Assembly (NCBI RefSeq): GCF_947503855.1
Contig: NZ_CANNFF010000003.1
Location: forward strand, 1-64,000
Reading direction: 5' to 3'
DNA: 64,000 nucleotides
DNA from: an uncultured Polaribacter sp.
GTDB lineage: Bacteria; Bacteroidota; Bacteroidia; Flavobacteriales; Flavobacteriaceae
Part shown: one piece after another, positions 26,775-35,152 of the stretch
Position numbering within the stretch: the stretch's first letter is position 1
How the letters are laid out: every line of letters begins with the position of its first letter
Made by a program: the position numbers and the translations under genes
Notes under the pieces: generated by a model
What the model was told of the DNA's origin: nothing
What the model saw: the letters and a program-made list of their open reading frames with translations, nothing else
Databases searched by the model: none

Positions 26775-29567
26775 TTATAATTGATAACGTACTCTAAATG
26801 TTACCAAACTTGGTAAAATAAAAGTCTCATTAATTGAGTTTGAAATGGCACCATTATTAACACTAACTCTAGATTCTGTTCCTAAAATGTTACTTGCTTG
26901 AAACTCATACTCCCATTTTGCCTCTTTATCTTTTCTATATGACATTGAAAAATCCCATATTTTAAAAGAGGTTTGATGTTGCCCATTTTGCCTTACTTCA
27001 TTGTAAGAAAAATCTGAAGTTATAGTTAGTGAATCCCAAATATAAGCATCAAAATTTATAGAAGGTGCATGTGTTACAGATTTAAAATTAGAGGTGTTTC
27101 CTGTGCTTAATTCTGTTCTGTTTTGATCTGAAAAAGAAGCCCTATAGTTTAAACTAACGTTAGGTGCTTTTATAAAGTTTGTTCTAACACTAGGTCTAAT
27201 TGTATAATTTTGAGTATTCAATTTTGTTGTTTCTGCTCCAAATAATTGATACGCTTGAGCATCTGAAAAGTCTGCCCTTAAACTGGTTCTAATCTTTCTA
27301 AACGTTTTTGTAAAACGTCCAAAAGCATTAATAGATTCTATATCATAAGGCAAGTTTAAATTGGTATTTGTAGAAACATTTGATCTAATATTGGGATTAT
27401 TTACATCAGGAACAAAATTTGCAATTGAAGCAATTTGATCCATAGTTTTGTTATAAGATAATCTACCAAAAATAAACATATTGTTAAATAAATTAAAGCT
27501 ACTATAATTTAAGCTCATGGTTTCTAATCTTGCATTCATGATATCATTATTCCCATAGAAAAACGAATTAAAATTTCTAGCAACTATACCTTCTGCAAGT
27601 TGATTTACGTCTGTAAAATTAACTTGCTGTCTGTAGTTAAAGCGTAAACTTTCACTCTTTTTAAATTGTGCGATAATATTTAATTCTGGTAAAATTTTTG
27701 TAAAAGAATCTTTAAAATCATTTGTAATAGCTACTTGAGTATTATTTATGTTATAAGAATGTGCAGTAAAACCTGGTCTAAAAGTAAAAATACCTGCTTT
27801 TACACGATAACGCATACCTGCATAAATATCGGAAAAATTATATTCTACATCATTTGTAGTACTTGCGTTTGCAACATTTGGTATATTTAAAGTTGGGTCT
27901 AATGTACTACCATTATCTAGCAATTGAAAAAACCTAGAATCAAAGTTTTGTTTACTTAAAATAGTACCTCCTACAAAGTTAAAATTACTCTTATTATTTA
28001 TAATATAATAGTAATCTAACTTAGCATCTAATTGATTTGATTTTACTCGCCTATCTTGTTCTAAAGTATAAAACTGTTGTGTTTTATCTAAACCTAAAAC
28101 ATCTGCAGCAGCATCAAAACCATCTGCATTGTTGCTTGGATCTTGATCTAAATTCTCTATAGAAGAAACATAAAAAGGATCTTCATCTTGTAATTGATGT
28201 TGTACTTCTAAAGCAAAAATATTGTTTTCGTTTGCAGTATAAAAGTAACTTAAATTCTGATTGATTGTAAATGGTGTTGCATTTTCTTTTTCTACAATAG
28301 GCACATTATTACCTATTATTTGAGACGTACCATTATCTAATCTAAACTCGTTTGTAAAACGACCATTTAAATCATAATTTAATTGATTGTTTACGTTTTT
28401 CTTGTAAATCGTTTTAAAATTAAACAATCCAGAATTACTAGTTTGATCTGTTGTGTTATCTGTTACATCATCTGGAATTGTAGGATCATTATAATTGACA
28501 ATATTTCTATTTCTTTGCCCATTACTATTGCTAGACCAAATTAAATAACCACTTAAGTCTAGTTTTTTATTTGGTGAATAACTAAAATTTAAAGCTGTTA
28601 ATTTAGTTTCAATTCTATTGGCATTTCTTGCATTTGGAGTTAAAAAACCAATACCTGCACTTGCTAAATTTATATTTGTTCCATTTGACGGACTTTGACT
28701 TCTAAAGCCACCTCTAAAACTTCTTAAATCTCTTCTGTTTAAAACTGCTTCTCCTAAATTATTAATATCTCCAATTACATTTAATGTATATTTTGGGTTA
28801 TAGTAAAATAATTTGGGTTGAAACAGATATAAATCATCACTTGGTGTAAAACCAGCACCAGCATACACATCTCCAAACCAAAAGTTCTTTTTACCTTCTT
28901 TTAACTTTATGTTAATAGCAACTCTATCTTGATTATTCTGTACACCACTTAATTGATTTACATCAGAAAAATTTCTTAATACTTGTATTTTATCTACAGC
29001 GTTAGATGGTATGTTTTTAGAGGCTAGTTTAGTATCTCCACTAAAAAATTCTTTACCATCTACTGTAATTTTTTCTACAACTTTACCTTCTACTTCAATC
29101 TGGCCAGCATCGTTTATTTCTACTCCAGGTAGTTTTTCGAGTACGTCTTCTAATTTACGTTCAGAGCCATTTTTAAAAGAATCTGCATTGTAAACAATAG
29201 TATCTCCCTTAATAGTTACAGGCATTTTAGATACTACTGTAATTTCATCTAAAGCATTATCTTCTTTTAAAGTTATATTTTTTTCAATATTTTCAGTTAT
29301 TGTAGTTACAACAAAGTTGGCTGTTTTAAAACCTATGTAACTAATCTTGATATCAAATGTGCTATTTTTATCTAAGTCTAACTTATACCTTCCTTTAGCG
29401 TCTGTAAAACCATAAGAAGCCATTTTTTTAGTAGTTTTATTAATAGCCAATACATTTGCCATTTCTAATGAACCACCAATACTATCTTTTACAACTCCTG
29501 TTAGTGTAATTTGGGCATTAGTAATAAATGAAACCATAAAAATGGTTAATAGTAGTAATTTTTTCAT
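26775..29567 (-). CDS. Outer-membrane beta-barrel protein with carboxypeptidase-like regulatory domain
   Basis: TonB-dependent-receptor-like protein of 930 aa in the outer membrane. After a signal peptide (cleavage after ITNA) comes a CarboxypepD_reg-like Ig domain (GVVKDSIGGSLEMANV, residues 24-110). Next is a plug-like region with KGDTIVYNADSF, LEDVLEKLPGVEI and DKIQVLRNFSDVNQLSG, then a long barrel rich in alternating hydrophobic strands, ending in an aromatic-type strand (TFRVRYQL). No TonB box is obvious. It is preceded by a GLPGLI gene 23 bases away, a recurrent Bacteroidetes pair. The cargo is unknown. Confidence 0.88.
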   Translation of the reverse strand: MKKLLLLTIFMVSFITNAQITLTGVVKDSIGGSLEMANVLAINKTTKKMASYGFTDAKGRYKLDLDKNSTFDIKISYIGFKTANFVVTTITENIEKNITLKEDNALDEITVVSKMPVTIKGDTIVYNADSFKNGSERKLEDVLEKLPGVEINDAGQIEVEGKVVEKITVDGKEFFSGDTKLASKNIPSNAVDKIQVLRNFSDVNQLSGVQNNQDRVAINIKLKEGKKNFWFGDVYAGAGFTPSDDLYLFQPKLFYYNPKYTLNVIGDINNLGEAVLNRRDLRSFRGGFRSQSPSNGTNINLASAGIGFLTPNARNANRIETKLTALNFSYSPNKKLDLSGYLIWSSNSNGQRNRNIVNYNDPTIPDDVTDNTTDQTSNSGLFNFKTIYKKNVNNQLNYDLNGRFTNEFRLDNGTSQIIGNNVPIVEKENATPFTINQNLSYFYTANENNIFALEVQHQLQDEDPFYVSSIENLDQDPSNNADGFDAAADVLGLDKTQQFYTLEQDRRVKSNQLDAKLDYYYIINNKSNFNFVGGTILSKQNFDSRFFQLLDNGSTLDPTLNIPNVANASTTNDVEYNFSDIYAGMRYRVKAGIFTFRPGFTAHSYNINNTQVAITNDFKDSFTKILPELNIIAQFKKSESLRFNYRQQVNFTDVNQLAEGIVARNFNSFFYGNNDIMNARLETMSLNYSSFNLFNNMFIFGRLSYNKTMDQIASIANFVPDVNNPNIRSNVSTNTNLNLPYDIESINAFGRFTKTFRKIRTSLRADFSDAQAYQLFGAETTKLNTQNYTIRPSVRTNFIKAPNVSLNYRASFSDQNRTELSTGNTSNFKSVTHAPSINFDAYIWDSLTITSDFSYNEVRQNGQHQTSFKIWDFSMSYRKDKEAKWEYEFQASNILGTESRVSVNNGAISNSINETFILPSLVTFRVRYQL

Positions 29568-29590
29568 TGTGTTTTTTTAGTTTTTTTTAA

Positions 29591-30460
29591 TTAGAATCTT
29601 CCTCTTCCTCTTCCTCTACTTCTAAAATTTTGTCTCATCTCCTCCATCTTTTTTGTAATGATACTTACATATTCTTTTCTTGTAACTTCATCACCTTTTG
29701 TAGGCTTCGTTATTTCTATTTTTTCTGATGGATTTAGTACAATTTCTGTACATAAAATAGTAGTTCTACCTTCGTTAATTTCTAAAATTAAACCCGGTAA
29801 TCCCCAATATTCTCCTGGGCCATTACTTACTGGTATTTGTGGTGTATACCATGCTGTAACTGTAATTTTTTTTGGTATTTCTATGTCTTCTGTAACTTTT
29901 ACAGTTTCTGTAGAATCTTTTTTAGCTTCATCTTTTTTCTTATCATCCTCTCTATTTCTTCTTCTCATGTTTCTCCAATCTGTAGCATCTACATCTTTGG
30001 TAAGTGTTGCTTTGTAACAAACATATTCTCCAATTTTTTTAGTTTCGCTACCCAGCTCCCACTGTGGCATTTCCATGGTATCAGAAATGAGAAAGTTTTT
30101 TCCAAAAAATTCTGTAGCTTCTAAAGCCACTAAATCTTTAGTGTTTTTATATTTAGTTCCTCCACCAGTCATTCCTCCAAATCTCATTCCTCCACTAGCA
30201 CCAGGTGCAGATAATTTTTCATCCTCTTTATAAATAGATGCTGTTTTATCAAAACTTAAAATGAATGTTTTTTCTAACATCGATTTCATTCTTGCTGCAA
30301 TTTGTTTCTTTTGCGCTTCAGACATGCTGTTCATTCTGCTTCCCCAGCTACTCATATCTACGGTAGTTTTAGACATATAAGTTGCTTTTCCTTGAAAGTT
30401 TTTCTGCGCAAATGTACCAACTGTAACAAAGGCTAAGAGTAATGTAAATAATTGTTTCAT
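29591..30460 (-). CDS. GLPGLI family protein
   Basis: An exported protein of 289 aa with signal peptide (cleavage after GTFA), named for the motif GEYWGLPGLILEI at about residues 217-229. The middle has FLISDTMEMPQWELGSETKKIGEYVCYKAT, the usual GLPGLI core, and a charged low-complexity insert (RRNREDDKKKDEAKKDST). The tail is RGRGRGRF. GLPGLI proteins in Bacteroidetes almost always precede a TonB-like outer-membrane protein, as here; their role is unknown. It is first in the two-gene operon. Confidence 0.9.
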   Translation of the reverse strand: MKQLFTLLLAFVTVGTFAQKNFQGKATYMSKTTVDMSSWGSRMNSMSEAQKKQIAARMKSMLEKTFILSFDKTASIYKEDEKLSAPGASGGMRFGGMTGGGTKYKNTKDLVALEATEFFGKNFLISDTMEMPQWELGSETKKIGEYVCYKATLTKDVDATDWRNMRRRNREDDKKKDEAKKDSTETVKVTEDIEIPKKITVTAWYTPQIPVSNGPGEYWGLPGLILEINEGRTTILCTEIVLNPSEKIEITKPTKGDEVTRKEYVSIITKKMEEMRQNFRSRGRGRGRF

Positions 30461-30550
30461 GATTTTTTTATCTAATTTTGTACGAAAATAGTATTATTCG
30501 CTTCTCTTAAGACTTAAAAAAACCTTAAAAGTTTAATTTGCTTTTTTTTT

Positions 30551-30579
30551 ACTAATAATAATAATAATAGTAGTAGTAA
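30551..30579. repeat. TAA/TAG trinucleotide tract
   Basis: Five TAA-type units run into three TAG units (30553-30579), just before the response-regulator relic. It is a microsatellite-like tract that may vary in length by slippage. Confidence 0.7.
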
Positions 30580-30589
30580 GAAGCAATTA

Positions 30590-30861
30590 ACCCTTAATTA
30601 TAACAAACAAATCCTTATTTTTTTTTCTGATACAGAACAGCAACTTACACATAGAGAACCACAATTGCTTTTTTATTTACGTCAGAAAAAATCAAAGTTC
30701 TAGACAGAATATTTATTTTAAATAAATTGTAGGGTAATTACGATTTTTTTAATGCCAGAAGTATGGATGTTTTTATAACTAAATTAAGAAAGAAGCTTAA
30801 AAAAGACAAAAACCTACAAATTTTAAAAGTATCTGGTTTTGGTTATAAATTAATTTGTTAA
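30590..30861 (+). pseudogene. Remnant of an OmpR-family response regulator DNA-binding domain
   Basis: One frame reads YNKQILIFFSDTEQQLTHRE then PQLLFYLRQKKSKF and stops. After a shift near the A6 run at 30685-30690, the next frame reads KVLDRIFILNKL, TAG (30730-30732), GNYDFFNARSMDVFITKLRK and then KLKKDKNLQILKVSGFGYKL to TAA at 30859. This is the winged-helix domain of OmpR/PhoB regulators (LTxREAxLL, SMDVxIxxLRKKL, GxGYKL). The TAG replaces the conserved Trp of the KLWG motif. The receiver domain is gone. Confidence 0.9.
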
Positions 30862-30927
30862 CACTTTTATAATTACAAAAAATGTGTACCTTTAACCACA
30901 CTTTTTTTAATCTTATTAATTATATTT

Positions 30928-31545
30928 ATGCACGTTGCAATTGCAGGTAATATTGGCGCAGGTAAAACTACGCTAACCAAACTTTTAGCCAAACACTACA
31001 AATGGAAGCCACATTTTGAGTCTGTGGATGAAAATCCGTATTTAGATGATTTTTACACAGAAATGGAGCGTTGGTCTTTTAATTTACAGGTTTATTTTCT
31101 AAATAGTAGATTCAGACAAATTTTAGAATTAAGAGAAACTGGTAAAAATATCATACAAGACAGAACTATTTACGAGGATGCTCATATTTTTGCACCCAAC
31201 TTACATGCAATGGGTTTAATGACCAATAGAGATTACAGCAACTATTCTTCTTTATTTGAGTTGATGGAAAATTTAGTTTCTCCACCCGATTTATTAATTT
31301 ACTTACGTGCAGATATTTCTACTTTAGTAGGGCAAATACACAAACGTGGTAGAGAGTATGAAAACTCGATCTCTATTGATTATTTAAGCAGATTGAATGA
31401 ACGTTATGAAGCGTGGATTTCTAAATACACTAAGGGGAAATTATTGGTTATTAATGTAGATAATTTAGATTTTGTAAGCAATCAAGAAGATTTAGGTTAC
31501 ATTATAGATAGAATTGATTCTCAAATTAATGGTCTATTTTATTAG
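30928..31545 (+). CDS. Deoxynucleoside kinase (dNK family)
   Basis: Salvage kinase of 205 residues that phosphorylates deoxyadenosine, deoxyguanosine or deoxycytidine. It has P-loop GNIGAGKTT (residues 7-15), the substrate-clamp glutamate in FESVDENPYLDDFY, SFNLQVYFLNSRF, the DRTIYEDAHIFA motif carrying the DR(S/T) signature (about 76-87), and the lid arginines HKRGREYE. Length and motifs fit Bacteroidetes dNKs; exact specificity cannot be read. With tdk at 35 kb it gives the cell a deoxynucleoside salvage set. A strong terminator follows 17 bases after its stop. Confidence 0.9.
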   Translation: MHVAIAGNIGAGKTTLTKLLAKHYKWKPHFESVDENPYLDDFYTEMERWSFNLQVYFLNSRFRQILELRETGKNIIQDRTIYEDAHIFAPNLHAMGLMTNRDYSNYSSLFELMENLVSPPDLLIYLRADISTLVGQIHKRGREYENSISIDYLSRLNERYEAWISKYTKGKLLVINVDNLDFVSNQEDLGYIIDRIDSQINGLFY

Positions 31546-31562
31546 TAACTATTTTATATACA

Positions 31563-31598
31563 AAAAAAAGGGGTGAAATTTAAATTTCACCCCTTTTT
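31563..31598. terminator. Bidirectional terminator after dNK
   Basis: AAAAAGGGGTGAAATTT and its reverse complement AAATTTCACCCCTTTTT form a near-perfect 17-bp palindrome with A and T tracts on the two sides. Typical of the boundary between convergent units. Confidence 0.92.
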
Positions 31599-31610
31599 GT
31601 ATTTTTAATT

Positions 31611-31776
31611 TTATGCGTGGAAAGCGCTGTCTAGGTCTATTAACAAATCGTCTACATTTTTTTTACCAACAATCAAATGTAAAAAAAAATCTATAACACC
31701 AATTTTTAACGCTCTATTTATATGGTCAAAAATGGCTGATAAACAATCTAAAAAATGTGGTAAATAGAAAATAATC
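31611..31776 (-). pseudogene. Possible degraded gene tail
   Basis: On the minus strand one frame reads FYLPHFLDCLSAIFDHINRA then LKIGVIDFF. After a shift at the nine-A run at 31681-31689 another frame reads LHLIVGKKNVDDLLIDLDSA ending FHA and TAA (31613-31611). It has protein-like composition and codons, but no start and no family I know. It may be the tail of a deleted gene downstream of the DinB-like gene, or chance. Confidence 0.3.
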
Positions 31777-31786
31777 CATACTTTTT

Positions 31787-32242
31787 TTAAACTAGTTTTT
31801 TGATAGCTCTTATAATACCATAGTGTATTCCTTCATGAAAATTATTAAAAACGATTGCTGTGTTTATAGAAGTTAGTACAAAACCTGTACTTGTAGGGTA
31901 CTCATTATAATTTTCAAAAATACCAGCTTCAAAATCTTCTTCTAAAGTATCTGGCAAACCTATTAATAATTCTTTTACCTCTTTAAACTCCTCTTCTGTA
32001 AACGTTTTAGTAGGTAAAGTTCCTTTTTTGTGAGCTTCTATTAAATCATCTGGACACAAACAATTTAAACCAGACAATTTATAGTGTAACAATTGCTGTG
32101 TAACTACCAAATGAGCTACATTCCATGCTATATTATTTTTAAATCCTTCTGGAGTTTTATGAATTTGATCTAATGATAAACCCTCTAATTCTTTTGCTAC
32201 TAATTCACGAGATTTTCTTAAAACATCGAATTGTATCTTCAT
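31787..32242 (-). CDS. DinB-like protein
   Basis: Four-helix-bundle protein of 151 residues of the DinB/YfiT group, which often binds a divalent metal through three histidines; here candidates are in NVAHLVV (about residue 40) and HEGIHYG (about 133-139). Related enzymes are thiol (bacillithiol/mycothiol) transferases or unknown. The open frame extends upstream to 32386, but that part overlaps the divergent ArsC-like gene; ATG 32242 (MKIQFDVLRKSRELV) is the natural start. Divergent arrangement with 40 bases between starts. Confidence 0.78.
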   Translation of the reverse strand: MKIQFDVLRKSRELVAKELEGLSLDQIHKTPEGFKNNIAWNVAHLVVTQQLLHYKLSGLNCLCPDDLIEAHKKGTLPTKTFTEEEFKEVKELLIGLPDTLEEDFEAGIFENYNEYPTSTGFVLTSINTAIVFNNFHEGIHYGIIRAIKKLV

Positions 32243-32282
32243 TTTTATGTTATTTTTGATACCACAAATATAATTGATTAAT

Positions 32283-32630
32283 ATGAAGAAAGTATACTTT
32301 TTAAAAACTTGCGATACTTGTAGAAGAATTTTAAAAGAAGTAAACACCACAGGTTTTACAGAACAAGAAATTAAAACAAATCCCATAAATAAAGAGCAAC
32401 TAGAAGAAATATTTCAGCTTTCTAAAAGTTATGAAGCTTTGTTTAACAAACGTGCTAGGTTATATACTTCTATGGATTTAAAAAACAAAAATCTAACAGA
32501 AAAAGATTACAAAAAATACTTATTAGAAGAATACACTTTTTTAAAACGTCCTGTTTTTATTATTGATGATGAAATTTTTATAGGAAACAGTAAAAAAGTA
32601 GTTGCAGCAGTAAAAGAGAAGGTTGGATAA
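32283..32630 (+). CDS. ArsC/Spx family thioredoxin-fold protein
   Basis: A 115-residue member of the arsenate reductase (ArsC)/Spx family. The thioredoxin-like start is KVYFLKTCDTCRRIL (Cys-x2-Cys), with YEALFNKRARLY in the middle and LKRPVFIIDDEIFIG near residue 90, the family's conserved Arg-Pro. In flavobacteria it is usually annotated as an arsenate-reductase-like protein; whether it reduces arsenate is unknown since no arsenic genes are nearby. ATG 32283 is preferred over 32274 because family members start directly before the first strand. Confidence 0.85.
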   Translation: MKKVYFLKTCDTCRRILKEVNTTGFTEQEIKTNPINKEQLEEIFQLSKSYEALFNKRARLYTSMDLKNKNLTEKDYKKYLLEEYTFLKRPVFIIDDEIFIGNSKKVVAAVKEKVG

Positions 32631-32646
32631 ATAAAAAATATTTTTT

Positions 32647-33120
32647 TTAAAAATTCATTGATAGGCTCATAGAACTTCCTTTGAAATTCAAATTTAAAGT
32701 TGGTTTATAATAAGATGTTTTATTTGGCATATCAGCATTATAAAGTTCAACTGCTTCTTTCGTTTTTCTATTAAAACCTTTTATAATTGGTATGGTAGCT
32801 ACAATTAGAGCTGCACCTACACCAGCCAAAACCCATTTTGGATCTCCACCACCAATAGCAGTTCCAATAGGATAACCAACCAATGCACCACCTGATGCAC
32901 CTAAAACCATACCCCAAGTTTGGTTTGTTTTTGCTGACTTTACAAGTTCAAAAACTTGTTTATTGTCTTTCACTACCTCTTGCATTTGGTTTAATGTTAA
33001 CATTTTATCATTCTGAGAAAATGTATAACCACCAAATACTTTTTTCATTTCTATTTTTTGAGCGTTTACAGCTGTTAGTGTAATTATTGATAATAACAAT
33101 ACAAGGATACTTTTTTTCAT
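32647..33120 (-). CDS. Exported protein with glycine-zipper-like membrane segments, unknown
   Basis: A 157-residue protein with a signal peptide (MKKSILVLLLSIITLTAVNA), then KVFGGYTFSQNDKMLTLNQMQ and a glycine-rich hydrophobic pair MVLGASGGALVGYPIGTAIGGG and WVLAGVGAALIVATIPII (residues about 71-110). The C-terminus is polar with NLNFKGSSMSLSMNF, ending in an aromatic residue as outer-membrane strands often do. It probably sits in the envelope. No named family; convergent with the ArsC-like gene. Confidence 0.65.
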   Translation of the reverse strand: MKKSILVLLLSIITLTAVNAQKIEMKKVFGGYTFSQNDKMLTLNQMQEVVKDNKQVFELVKSAKTNQTWGMVLGASGGALVGYPIGTAIGGGDPKWVLAGVGAALIVATIPIIKGFNRKTKEAVELYNADMPNKTSYYKPTLNLNFKGSSMSLSMNF

Positions 33121-33141
33121 TATTTAAAATTTGTTTTTGAT

Positions 33142-34131
33142 TTAATTTGATTTTGATTTATATACTTTCATTAAGTTTTCGGCTTCTTTTTGAGCACTCC
33201 AATTTAACACAATTTCCTCTCTTGCTTGCACTCCTATATCTGGTATTTTTTTGGTGATAAATTGCGTTAACAAATCTTTCAATTCGTTAACATTACCAGC
33301 GTTAAACAAATACCCATTTGTATTATTTGTTATTAATGATGAATGAACGCCTACATTTTTAGTAGCTATAACAGTACATCCACAAGACATAGCTTCTGCA
33401 GTAACTAAAGAAAAACCTTCAGAAAAACTAGGCACAACCACCAATTTTGAAGCTTGGTAATACTTAACTATATCTGAAGTTTCATTTATAAAATATACTT
33501 GATTTTCTATTGCTTGTTTTTTGGCAATTTCTTTTAATTCTTCTAAAAAAGCTGGTTTATCTACTTTACCAACAATCACCAAAACCCAATCTTTATGTTC
33601 TTTTAAAATTTCTGAAGCTTCTAATAGAACGACTTGTCCTTTTGCTTTTCTAACTCTACCTGCACAAAGAATAATATTTTTTTTCGAAACATTTTCTAAC
33701 TGAACATTTTCTTTAGGCACAAATTTATCTGCAGCAACTCCATGACCAACAATGGTGTTTTTTACACCTAAATTAACACTCATACTTTGTATTAAAGTAA
33801 CTACCCTGTCTACACTTTTTAAGAGTTTTAAAGTTAATCCAGAAGGTTTTGTTTCTGCATGACGTGTAGCAACTAAAATAAATTTTGCACCCAAAGCTCT
33901 ATAAACAAGCATTCTAATAATTTCGTTATTTCTGTGGCAATGCACCACTACCTCTCTATCAGAAAATAAAAACTTTCTTAATTGTTTAGGGGTTAAATGT
34001 GAACCATTTACGCCATAACCGTATAAATAAGTTTCAAACTTCCTGGAAAAAAAAGGCAACACATTTTCTATGCTTCTAGTAACACCTGTTCTTCTTTTAT
34101 GAAAATGTGTATGTATTAAAATGGGTTTCAA
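33142..34131 (-). CDS. Glycosyltransferase family 4
   Basis: GT-B fold glycosyltransferase of 329 aa. The N-terminal domain has HFHKRRTGVTRSIENVLPFF and an HCHRNNEI stretch; the C-terminal nucleotide-sugar domain has NIILCAGRVRKAKGQ (about residue 155), VIVGKVDKPAF, and the GT4 acidic motif PSFSEGFSLVTAEAMSCG (about residue 240-257), with EGFSLVTAEA as the E-x7-E signature. It is likely to act on cell-surface polysaccharide or lipopolysaccharide in the cytoplasm, probably with UDP- or GDP-sugar. It is not in a polysaccharide cluster, but the next gene upstream runs the same way. Confidence 0.88.
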   Translation of the reverse strand: MKPILIHTHFHKRRTGVTRSIENVLPFFSRKFETYLYGYGVNGSHLTPKQLRKFLFSDREVVVHCHRNNEIIRMLVYRALGAKFILVATRHAETKPSGLTLKLLKSVDRVVTLIQSMSVNLGVKNTIVGHGVAADKFVPKENVQLENVSKKNIILCAGRVRKAKGQVVLLEASEILKEHKDWVLVIVGKVDKPAFLEELKEIAKKQAIENQVYFINETSDIVKYYQASKLVVVPSFSEGFSLVTAEAMSCGCTVIATKNVGVHSSLITNNTNGYLFNAGNVNELKDLLTQFITKKIPDIGVQAREEIVLNWSAQKEAENLMKVYKSKSN

Positions 34132-34177
34132 AATAAGTTTGAAGTTTGAATAATTGTAATTAGAATTTCAAAAAAAA

Positions 34178-35032
34178 TTACTTATGATAAATAAATTTGC
34201 GTTCTACAATTTCTATAAAACGATTTTCTAAATCTTCGTGCTCAGACCAATTATAATCTGGTTTTACCATTTTCTTGATAAACTTTTTTGCTTCTTTTTC
34301 TGTTTTAATTGTATTTAATTGAGAAACGACTCTATTAAAATCTTCTTGACTGTCATTAAATAGGTTTTTTACAAATGCAATTCTATCATTCAAACCAATT
34401 TGTATATTTCCTTGCAACTGGTCATTTAAAGATTTTTGTTGTATCGGCTCAAATAAATTTGCCATTACATCAACAGGAATGGTATCTTTTAATTCGTCTT
34501 CTAAACTAGTAACTTTACCTTCATCTGAAGATGCATCTTTAAAATTTTGAGGTTTCGCATCACCAAAAACCAAACCTTCTAACTCAGGTTGCTTTATTTC
34601 TTCTTCAATATCCTCTTTATCTACCTCTAAATATTCACTTTCATTTTCGACCTCTTCTTGCTGTTTTTCAATTTCCTCCTCTTCAAAATCATCGGCTACT
34701 TCTGCTGATAGCTTTTCATTTTCAACCTCTAAACACTCATTATTTAAATTAGTCACACTTGTTTGTGGCAATTCTTTTTCAACATCTTCTTTAGTACTTT
34801 CTACAACTCTAGTTTTATTTTCTAGTGCTTTTTCTAGAGTAACAGTTAAAGTTTCTTTAGCGTCTTTGGCGTTTGGTATATGATTAACATACTCTTCTAC
34901 AAAAGCAAGTAACGATAGCCTTTCATAGACTTCTTGCGCTTTTTCTTTTAAAGCAAAAACATCTGTTCTGTTTTTCATTTGTAAAATACTGTGGGCTAAA
35001 CTCACTAAATCGCTTTCCAATTTTTTGTGCAT
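34178..35032 (-). CDS. Acidic coiled-coil protein of unknown function
   Basis: A soluble 284-residue protein in three parts. The N-terminal helical domain (residues 1-75) is LVSLAHSILQMKNRTDVFAL with QEVYERLSLLAFVEEYVNHI. A very acidic linker follows (DDFEEEEIEKQQEEVENESE, about 115-175). The C-terminal domain (about 185-284) contains NDRIAFVKNLFNDSQEDFNR and PDYNWSEHEDLENRFIEIVE. It has no signal peptide. I recognise it as a conserved flavobacterial hypothetical but can name no function. The split of two globular ends by an acidic tether suggests an interaction or scaffold role. Confidence 0.7.
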   Translation of the reverse strand: MHKKLESDLVSLAHSILQMKNRTDVFALKEKAQEVYERLSLLAFVEEYVNHIPNAKDAKETLTVTLEKALENKTRVVESTKEDVEKELPQTSVTNLNNECLEVENEKLSAEVADDFEEEEIEKQQEEVENESEYLEVDKEDIEEEIKQPELEGLVFGDAKPQNFKDASSDEGKVTSLEDELKDTIPVDVMANLFEPIQQKSLNDQLQGNIQIGLNDRIAFVKNLFNDSQEDFNRVVSQLNTIKTEKEAKKFIKKMVKPDYNWSEHEDLENRFIEIVERKFIYHK

Positions 35033-35093
35033 AAATTTTATTTTATTGGTAAAATGAATTTTATATAAATTATTTATTACTCGTAAATATTGC

Positions 35094-35101
35094 TAAATTT
35101 G
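35094..35101 (+). promoter_or_regulatory. TAnnTTTG box upstream of tdk
   Basis: TAAATTTG matches the consensus and lies 52 bases before the tdk ATG; it would leave a leader of about 45 bases. No clear -33 TTG was found at the usual spacing. Confidence 0.35.
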
Positions 35102-35152
35102 TAGCAAATAAAAATAACGTAAATTTATAAATATAAAGCCTAAAATTACAAA

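Noticed and set aside
30551-30579. Phase-variation tract controlling the neighbouring GLPGLI gene
   Set aside because: The tract is in the relic of a broken regulator and too far from the minus-strand start (30460) to affect its frame; only a repeat is recorded.
32243-32386. Longer N-terminus of the DinB-like protein
   Set aside because: The extension overlaps the divergent ArsC-like gene and does not resemble DinB proteins, which start at the equivalent of 32242.
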